Assembly: GCA_946482585.1 (NCBI GenBank)
Contig: CAMLSI010000090.1
Location: forward strand, 1-13,380
Reading direction: 5' to 3'
Length of the DNA stretch: 13,380 nucleotides
Source: an uncultured Lysobacteraceae bacterium
Lineage (GTDB): Bacteria > Pseudomonadota > Gammaproteobacteria > Xanthomonadales > Rhodanobacteraceae
Under the pieces are notes generated by a model. That model was not told the origin of the DNA. It made no database searches and saw nothing but the letters and a program-made list of their open reading frames with translations. Each line of letters starts with the position of its first letter. Position 1 is the stretch's first letter. Below are positions 7,236 to 11,909 of this stretch, piece after piece. Both the position numbers and the translations under genes were made by a program.

Positions 7236-7807
7236 AGGCGGACCGCTTCGACGACGTAGCGCAGCGGGCCGCCGGCGACCCAGTCGTCGAACGGGTAGCA
7301 GGTCACGAGCAGCAGGCGGTCGCCGTCGCCGCGGCGGCTCGCGTCGACGCGCGTCGTGCGCGCATCGACGACAAATGTCGCGCTGACCCGATAGCGCCGC
7401 ACGACGCCCGCGCGCTCCACGCTGATCGTGTCCTGCGGTTTCAAAAAGCGAAGAAAGGAAAAATGCGTATCCCGGTGACCGCTGATCACGCTGGTGCCGG
7501 CGCTGCCGGGCAGCGCGCTGGCTTCGCTCCAGGCCGGGCCGAACGCGAGCGTGCGGCCGGAATCGCCGGCCAGCACGATCTGATCCACGTCCAGCGCATC
7601 GATGCGCAGCCGCGCGACCGGCCGCGTGTCGGCCCAGGGCCAGGGCTTCGCCGCTGCCTCGCCGGCGGCGCTGCGCTGCCAGGCACGCTCGAGCAATACC
7701 TGCGCGAGCGCGGCCTTGGCCTGCAGGTAGCCGGCGTTGCCGCAGAACACGGCGGCCAGCGCGAGCAGCAGCAGGCGCGCAGAGCGGCGCGACACGCGGC
7801 CGTTCAT
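7232..7807 (-). CDS. Class GN (Gram-negative, marine-type) sortase
   Basis: A 191-residue sortase: a cysteine transpeptidase that cleaves a C-terminal sorting signal and passes the protein to a nucleophile in the envelope. The basic N-terminus and a hydrophobic segment (about 8-29) anchor it in the inner membrane. The catalytic triad is visible: His111 in SVISGHRDTHF, Cys170 in LLLVTCYPF and Arg183 in GGPLRYVVEAV. The short single-domain form, with its substrate gene next door, is the family known as marine proteobacterial sortase. The ATG overlaps the substrate's TGA by four bases (7804-7807), so it is translated second in a coupled pair. Start and length agree with the family. The natural acceptor in a Gram-negative wall is unknown. 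Confidence 0.95.
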   Translation of the reverse strand: MNGRVSRRSARLLLLALAAVFCGNAGYLQAKAALAQVLLERAWQRSAAGEAAAKPWPWADTRPVARLRIDALDVDQIVLAGDSGRTLAFGPAWSEASALPGSAGTSVISGHRDTHFSFLRFLKPQDTISVERAGVVRRYRVSATFVVDARTTRVDASRRGDGDRLLLVTCYPFDDWVAGGPLRYVVEAVRL

Positions 7808-9807
7808 CGGACCGCGGCTTCGCGCTCGCGCCCGACGACGGCGAGCAGCAGTGCGATGAGACCCAGCGCGAGCCACAGGCGCGACGAGGTCGCGGTCTGC
7901 GCGAAGGCGACGCTGCCGTCGGGCACGGCGTTGTCGACCGTGACGTTCTGCAGCGCTTCGCCGACGGGGCGCTGCGGCGTCCTGTCGACGGCGACGAGGC
8001 TCGTGAAGCGGCTGACGAGATGATGTTTCAGCGCGACCGCGACGAGATCGCCGCGCAGGCTCGCTTCGTCGCCGCCGCGGCGCAGCGCGTCTTCGATCGC
8101 TTCGATCTTGCGCTGCGCCCAGAGGCGGCCGAGTCCCTGTGCATCGCCCTGCAGATCGAACGAAAGCGGTTGCGTCCAGACCGAATCCGCGAGCCGGCCT
8201 TCGATGCGCGCGCGGCCGCCCGCCGCATTCGCCGGCAGCTTCGCGATCACGAGCAGCGGTTCGCCGTGATACAGGTCGGGCAACTGCTGCGGATAGATTT
8301 CGGCCTGCGCCGGCAGATCCAGCTGCAGGTCGCGCAGCGCCGGACGGTCGAGCTTCGCGAACAGCGTCTGCATCGCGTCGGCGACCGCGTCGAGGTCGCG
8401 GATCACGACCGAGCTGCCGCGACCGAGTTCGCCGGCCTTGCGCAGGAATTGCGCGTTCGGTGCGCTGCCGATGCCGACCGGGAACAGGCGCGAGGCGCCG
8501 AGCTGCGTTTCCATGGTCGTGTACAAGGCGTCGGCCTGTTCGACCGCGCCATCGGTCGCGAACACGATCTGGCGCAGATACCCCGCCGGCGCCGCATCGC
8601 GCAGCGCGAGCTGCAGCGCCGGCAGCATTTCGGTGCCCCCGGTCGCGCGCAGCCCTGCGACCCATTCGCGCGCGAGTGCGACGTCGGACGGCGTCGCCTC
8701 GACCGCGTGCTCGAACAGCGCCGACGTGACCGAGTTGAACTGGATCACGTTGAAGCGGTCGCGCGGCGTCAGGCGCTGCAGCGCGAGATCGAGCGCCGCG
8801 CGCGCCTGCACGATGGACTTGCCTTCCATCGAGCCGGACGTGTCGATGACGAGGATGAGCTCGCGCGGCAGCGCCGCCGTCGGCTGGCTCGGCGGCAGCA
8901 GCATCAGCAGGGCATATTGGTCGTCGCCGGCGCGCTCGCGCAACAGCGCGGCGGTCGGAACCGCCGACGCTTTCGGCGTCCAGCGCAGCACGAAATCGCG
9001 ATCCGCCGCAACGACCTCGTCGGCGAGGCGTATCGCGTAGCGCTGCTTCGTTTCATGGATCGCCAGCGTGTGCGTGCTCGACTCGACGCGCGCGAGCGGA
9101 ACGCCGGCATCGAGCGACGCGGTGATGACGACGGTCGGCGAACCGACGCGCGCGGCCGCCACGGCCGCGACCGGCGTTTCGGCCGCCGGTGCGTCGGGCA
9201 TCGCGGCAACGCGCTCCTCGATGGTGGCCTCGTCGGCGGCCCCGGCCGGCGCGACCGGTTCGGCCGGCGTACCGCCGTAGCGCGGCGTGTAGGTCAGCGG
9301 AAACACGAGGGAGAATTCGCCGTCGCGAAAGTCGACCTGCTGCCAGTAACCGATCTCGACATCGACCGTTTCGCCGGGCGCCACATTCGCGATCGCGGTG
9401 CGGAACAGGTTCGCGCTCTGGGCTTCGACGAGACTGGCCTTGCGGCCGCTCGCGACGGCCTGCGCGAATTCGCTGCGCGCCTGCTCCTTCTCGCGGATCT
9501 CGCCGACGATGACGCGTTCGCCGATGCGCAGGGTCATCGCATGCACTGCCGCGCCTTCGGGCAGCGGCAGCAGATACTGGCCTTGCTGCCAGAGCACGCC
9601 GTCGTTGCGGAAGCGCTGCTTCACGCGTACTTCGGCGACGAGGCCGTGAATCGCGAGGTCGACCGTCGTATCGAGGCTCGCGACTTCGGTGCGGCTGCCG
9701 TCGGCGCCGACGATGCGCAATGCGCCGCTGTCGGCGGAGGCGGTCTGCGCGAATGCCGCGATTCCCAGCAGGGTGGCGGCGAACAGGGAGCGTAGCGTTG
9801 TGTACAT
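7804..9807 (-). CDS. Sortase target protein with VIT and von Willebrand A domains
   Basis: A 667-residue exported substrate of the adjacent sortase. The signal peptide is about residues 1-25. A VIT domain (about 30-165) reads VEVRVKQ-like FRNDG, YLLPLPEGAAVHAM and GEI.EKEQA. An Ala/Pro/Glu-rich linker (180-222) follows, then a beta region. The vWA domain (about 316-485) has a MIDAS of D322-x-S324-x-S326, Thr392 in GGTEM and Asp419 in ATDG, so it should bind a divalent cation. The C-terminus has FAQTATSS (635-642), a helix (643-659) and a short charged tail with three arginines: a sorting signal in layout but not the usual LPxTG/LPxTA. GAGAG lies about 6 bases before the ATG. A C8 tract lies just upstream. 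The ligand is unknown; family members are usually the only sortase substrate in the genome. Confidence 0.93.
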   Translation of the reverse strand: MYTTLRSLFAATLLGIAAFAQTASADSGALRIVGADGSRTEVASLDTTVDLAIHGLVAEVRVKQRFRNDGVLWQQGQYLLPLPEGAAVHAMTLRIGERVIVGEIREKEQARSEFAQAVASGRKASLVEAQSANLFRTAIANVAPGETVDVEIGYWQQVDFRDGEFSLVFPLTYTPRYGGTPAEPVAPAGAADEATIEERVAAMPDAPAAETPVAAVAAARVGSPTVVITASLDAGVPLARVESSTHTLAIHETKQRYAIRLADEVVAADRDFVLRWTPKASAVPTAALLRERAGDDQYALLMLLPPSQPTAALPRELILVIDTSGSMEGKSIVQARAALDLALQRLTPRDRFNVIQFNSVTSALFEHAVEATPSDVALAREWVAGLRATGGTEMLPALQLALRDAAPAGYLRQIVFATDGAVEQADALYTTMETQLGASRLFPVGIGSAPNAQFLRKAGELGRGSSVVIRDLDAVADAMQTLFAKLDRPALRDLQLDLPAQAEIYPQQLPDLYHGEPLLVIAKLPANAAGGRARIEGRLADSVWTQPLSFDLQGDAQGLGRLWAQRKIEAIEDALRRGGDEASLRGDLVAVALKHHLVSRFTSLVAVDRTPQRPVGEALQNVTVDNAVPDGSVAFAQTATSSRLWLALGLIALLLAVVGREREAAVR

Positions 9808-9818
9808 GGTGCGCTCTC

Positions 9819-9826
9819 GGGGGGGG
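9819..9826 (-). repeat. C8 homopolymer in the leader of the vWA substrate gene
   Basis: Eight G on the plus strand (C8 in the mRNA sense) lie 12-19 bases before the vWA start codon, immediately 5' of the GAGAG ribosome-binding site. Tracts of this length slip during replication and can change expression. Whether this one varies is unknown. Confidence 0.6.
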
Positions 9827-10259
9827 CGATTGACGGCGATTGCCGTGAGCGCAGCTTCGTCGCGATCGGAGGAAACCGGATTGCCGGAAGCGGGCGCGAT
9901 CGAGCGCAAAGATGGCTTTTTACCGATCGCTGGCGGCAGCGAACCGCGCCGACCGCAACATCGAGGTCTTCCGGCACAGCCGATCATCGAACGGAGAAAT
10001 GCCGATCACGCCGGACCGGTGCGGCAGGGCGCCATCGCGATCGGCGGGTTCGGCGAAGCGTTCGCGGCGCGAGCTCCGCGACGTTGCGGTTCGTTGCGCT
10101 CACCAGGATCTGCGCGCACTCGCCGGCGCGCGCCGCGGAAGAGCGGTTGCCGGCGAGCCGCGCGATCGGCGAAGTTTTCGCAACCAGGAGCCGCGAACGA
10201 AGGGAGACGCTACGACGGCGACGAACGGGCAAGGCGTCGGCGAGATCGCTTCCGCATGC

Positions 10260-10301
10260 GCCTCCGGCGGGGCAGGCTCGCTGTCGGGATCCGCCGGAGG
10301 C
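10260..10301. repeat. 11-bp perfect inverted repeat with 20-base loop
   Basis: GCCTCCGGCGG (10260-10270) and CCGCCGGAGGC (10291-10301) form a strong stem about 96 bp downstream of the 71-residue gene and about 450 bp upstream of the vWA gene. No T-run follows on either strand. It may terminate or attenuate transcription entering from the small genes. Confidence 0.5.
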
Positions 10302-10396
10302 TCGGCGCCAACCCGGCGCTCCCGGTGTGCGGACTTGCGGGACGGGCCGTCGCCGTCTGCGGCGCGGCCGTCGCCTCCAGGCCCTCGGCGGCGGGC

Positions 10397-10612
10397 CTAC
10401 ACCACCGACCAGCTCGGGTCTTCGCTGGTGCGCGTGCGCCGGCGGCGCGCCGGTCCGGCCGCTGCGGCCTGCAGCGACGGCAGGGCGACCAGGGCTTCGG
10501 CACCGAGCCAGTAGCCGTCCTCGTAGGAGGCGGGGCCTTCGTCGACGAACCGCAGCCGCAGCGGGCTGTCTTCGTCGTCGAGCTGGAAATCGGCAGGCAG
10601 GCAAACGTCCAT
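10397..10612 (-). CDS. Hypothetical 71-residue protein in the sortase locus
   Basis: I do not recognise this protein. The first 45 residues are acidic and ordered-looking: FQLDDEDSPLRLRFVDEGPASYEDGYWLGAEAL. An Ala-rich stretch follows (LQAAAAGPA), then a basic cluster RRRRTR (57-62), ending SEDPSWSVV. There is no signal peptide or membrane helix, so it is probably cytoplasmic. Support for it being real is an ideal ribosome-binding site (GGAG 6 bases before ATG), a composition unlike the surrounding shadow frames, and its place 50 bp downstream of another small gene on the same strand. Position between the sortase operon and its regulators suggests a role in the same system, but that is inference from location only. 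Confidence 0.6.
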   Translation of the reverse strand: MDVCLPADFQLDDEDSPLRLRFVDEGPASYEDGYWLGAEALVALPSLQAAAAGPARRRRTRTSEDPSWSVV

Positions 10613-10662
10613 CGTGTGCTCCGGGATTCGATCGGCCCGGTGCGGGCCGCGCAGCCCCTGCG

Positions 10663-10782
10663 TCAGGCGTTGGCGAGGACGACGAGGAACCCGAGCAGCA
10701 GCGCGCCCAGCGCGAACGCCACGCGCAGCGGTTCGAACCCGGCGGCGAGTTCGGCATTCGGTTCGGGGCGGTTGTTGCTCAT
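10663..10782 (-). CDS. 39-residue single-pass membrane peptide
   Basis: MSNNRPEPNAELAAGFEPLR is a hydrophilic head, followed by a hydrophobic helix (about residues 21-37, VAFALGALLLGFLVVLA). That predicts a small inner-membrane protein with its N-terminus probably cytoplasmic. A strong GAGGT stands about 6 bases before the ATG, the best ribosome-binding site in this part of the window and the main reason to call a frame this short. It is the first gene after the divergent promoter region shared with the response regulator, and is followed 50 bp later by the 71-residue gene. It is not recognised as a known family. A regulatory partner of the membrane kinase or sortase is possible but unsupported. 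Confidence 0.6.
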   Translation of the reverse strand: MSNNRPEPNAELAAGFEPLRVAFALGALLLGFLVVLANA

Positions 10783-10903
10783 GAGGGCACCTCGTCGTTC
10801 CAGGGGCAGTTGCAGTAGATCGCGGAGCTGCGGCGATCCTGCGGCGGCTTGCGACGTTGTACCGACCAGTTCTGGCAATTTGCGGGCAGGTGACGTCGCG
10901 GCG

Positions 10904-10932
10904 TTGCGGCAGGGCCGATCCCTGCCTACAGT
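10904..10932 (+). promoter_or_regulatory. Predicted sigma70-type promoter of the response regulator
   Basis: TTGCGG (10904-10909) and TACAGT (10927-10932) are separated by exactly 17 bp. Start of transcription would be near 10938-10940, about 21 bases before the ATG. The leader shows no clear ribosome-binding site. This is prediction by pattern only. Confidence 0.5.
10908..10926. promoter_or_regulatory. Inverted-repeat operator inside the pdsR promoter spacer
   Basis: GGCAGGG, a 5-base spacer CCGAT and CCCTGCC form a perfect 7-bp dyad. It fills the gap between the predicted -35 and -10, overlapping the last two bases of the -35. A protein bound here would block RNA polymerase. Autoregulation by the response regulator or repression by another protein are both possible. 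As RNA it would lie upstream of the predicted start, so it is more likely a DNA site than a transcript hairpin. Confidence 0.5.
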
Positions 10933-10960
10933 CGCGGCACCTCCACCGCCGGCCGCCCCA

Positions 10961-11650
10961 ATGCCCCGCAGCATCGCCATCGTCGAAGACGAACCGCTGA
11001 TCCGTGCCAACTACGTCGAAGCGCTGACGCGCTTCGGCTACGAAGTGCGCGGCTATGCCTCGCGAGCCGAGGCCGAAGCGGCGTTCGCGCTGCGGCTGCC
11101 GGAACTCGTGATCATCGACGTGGGGCTCGGCGACGAACCCGAAGGCGGCTTCGATCTCTGCCGCGCGCTGCGCACGCGCGCCGCGACGTTGCCGATCCTG
11201 TTCCTGACCGCGCGCGATTCCGATCTCGACGTGATTTCGGGCCTGCGCCTGGGCGCTGACGACTACCTGACCAAGGATGTCTCGCTGCATCAGCTCGCCG
11301 CGCGCATCAGTGCGCTGCTGCGCCGCATCGACGCGCTGCGCAAGCCGGTCGAGGCCGAGAGCGTCATCGCGCACGGCCCGCTGAAGCTCGAGCAGGAACG
11401 CATGCGCGTGACCTGGAACGGCGAGGAAGTGCCGCTGACCGTGACCGAGTTCTGGATGGTCCACACGATGGTGCGTTTCCCCGGCCACGTGAAAAACCGC
11501 GACCAGCTCATGCGCGAGGCGCAGGTCGTCGTCGACGACGCGACCATCACCTCGCACATCAAGCGCATCCGCAAGAAATTCCTCGCGATCGACGCAAACT
11601 TCGACGCGATCGACACCGTGCACGGCGTGGGGTATCGGTGGAAGCCGTGA
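10961..11650 (+). CDS. pdsR: Sortase-system response regulator, OmpR/PhoB type
   Basis: A 229-residue two-component regulator. The receiver domain (about 4-120) has the acidic pair Glu9/Asp10, phospho-acceptor Asp53 in LVIIDVGLGD, Thr83 in FLTARD and Lys105 in YLTKD. The OmpR-type winged helix (about 135-228) contains PLTVTEFWMVHTMVRFPG, the recognition-helix region DDATITSHIKRIRKKF and the closing VHGVGYRWKP. The TEFWMVHTMVRFPGHVKNR segment and location match the regulator of the proteobacterial dedicated sortase system. Long upstream in-frame extension exists but is non-coding in character; the ATG at 10961 starts exactly at the receiver strand. The cognate kinase follows after a 259-bp gap, longer than usual because a repeat element lies between. 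Confidence 0.93.
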   Translation: MPRSIAIVEDEPLIRANYVEALTRFGYEVRGYASRAEAEAAFALRLPELVIIDVGLGDEPEGGFDLCRALRTRAATLPILFLTARDSDLDVISGLRLGADDYLTKDVSLHQLAARISALLRRIDALRKPVEAESVIAHGPLKLEQERMRVTWNGEEVPLTVTEFWMVHTMVRFPGHVKNRDQLMREAQVVVDDATITSHIKRIRKKFLAIDANFDAIDTVHGVGYRWKP

Positions 11651-11676
11651 GATCGGGAAAAGTGGACAGTGCGGCA

Positions 11677-11904
11677 ACACTCTCCCCCTCGAGGCGAGGG
11701 CGGAGCGGGGATGGGGGTCGGTGCGGCGATCGTCGTCTCACCCAAGCCGCTCTTCGCTGGGTTGAAGCACGGCAATGCCGCATTTTCCCTACAGCGCAGC
11801 TGAAACCCATCCCCACCCATACCCTCCGGCCCGTTGGGCGTTCAAGACGACCAGAACCTTCGGTTCTAAGCGGTCGCTTTTCACGCCCGTGAAGGGGAGG
11901 GTTT
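11677..11904. repeat. Inverted-repeat (MITE/REP-like) intergenic element
   Basis: A roughly 228-bp non-coding element filling the pdsR-pdsS gap. Its ends are imperfect inverted repeats: 11677-11690 against 11891-11904, 11 of 14 matching, cores CTCTCCCC and GGGGAGGG. Each end carries a small hairpin: CCCTCG-AGG-CGAGGG at 11686-11700 and TTCACG-CC-CGTGAA at 11880-11893. An internal pair, GGGGATGGG (11707-11715) and CCCATCCCC (11806-11814), is also present. The composition (runs of C/G with GGGATGGGGG) is like dispersed intergenic repeats of GC-rich proteobacteria. No transposase or clear target duplication is seen, and no second copy in the window. Confidence 0.6.
11853..11867 (+). other. Hairpin AGAACC-TTC-GGTTCT before the kinase gene
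   Basis: A perfect 6-bp stem with a 3-base loop, 43 bases before the kinase ATG, inside the repeat element. No T-tract follows; it could slow or stabilise the transcript between the two genes. Confidence 0.4.
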
Positions 11905-11909
11905 AGGGC

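Larger units (their letters stand above)
9808..10396. other. 589-bp stretch without a supportable gene
   Basis: This lies between the vWA gene and the 71-residue gene. Open frames here on either strand are Arg/Ala-rich, lack a ribosome-binding site, or overlap real genes in antisense, so none is called. It probably holds the promoter and 5' leader of the vWA/sortase operon, since it is upstream of it. Visible structure is limited to a C8 tract (minus-strand sense) next to the start and an 11-bp inverted repeat at 10260-10301. A decayed gene cannot be excluded. Confidence 0.6.

Noticed and set aside
8020..9795. 591-codon plus-strand open frame antisense to the vWA gene
   Set aside because: The protein is Arg-rich and featureless, typical of a GC-rich shadow frame. 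The minus strand encodes clear VIT and vWA motifs.
9912..10514. 200-codon plus-strand open frame in the gene-free stretch
   Set aside because: No ribosome-binding site, no recognisable domain, Arg/Ser-rich, and antisense to the 71-residue gene.
9689..10960. 424-codon upstream in-frame extension of the response regulator
   Set aside because: Low-complexity Arg/Ala/Ser sequence that crosses the vWA gene start and the small genes; the receiver domain starts exactly at the ATG at 10961.
10613..11680. Long minus-strand extension upstream of the 71-residue gene
   Set aside because: It is antisense to the response regulator and shadow-like. The ATG at 10612 has its own good ribosome-binding site.
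11638..11892. 84-codon open frame across the pdsR-pdsS gap
   Set aside because: It is made of the inverted-repeat element, has no ribosome-binding site, and overlaps the end of pdsR.
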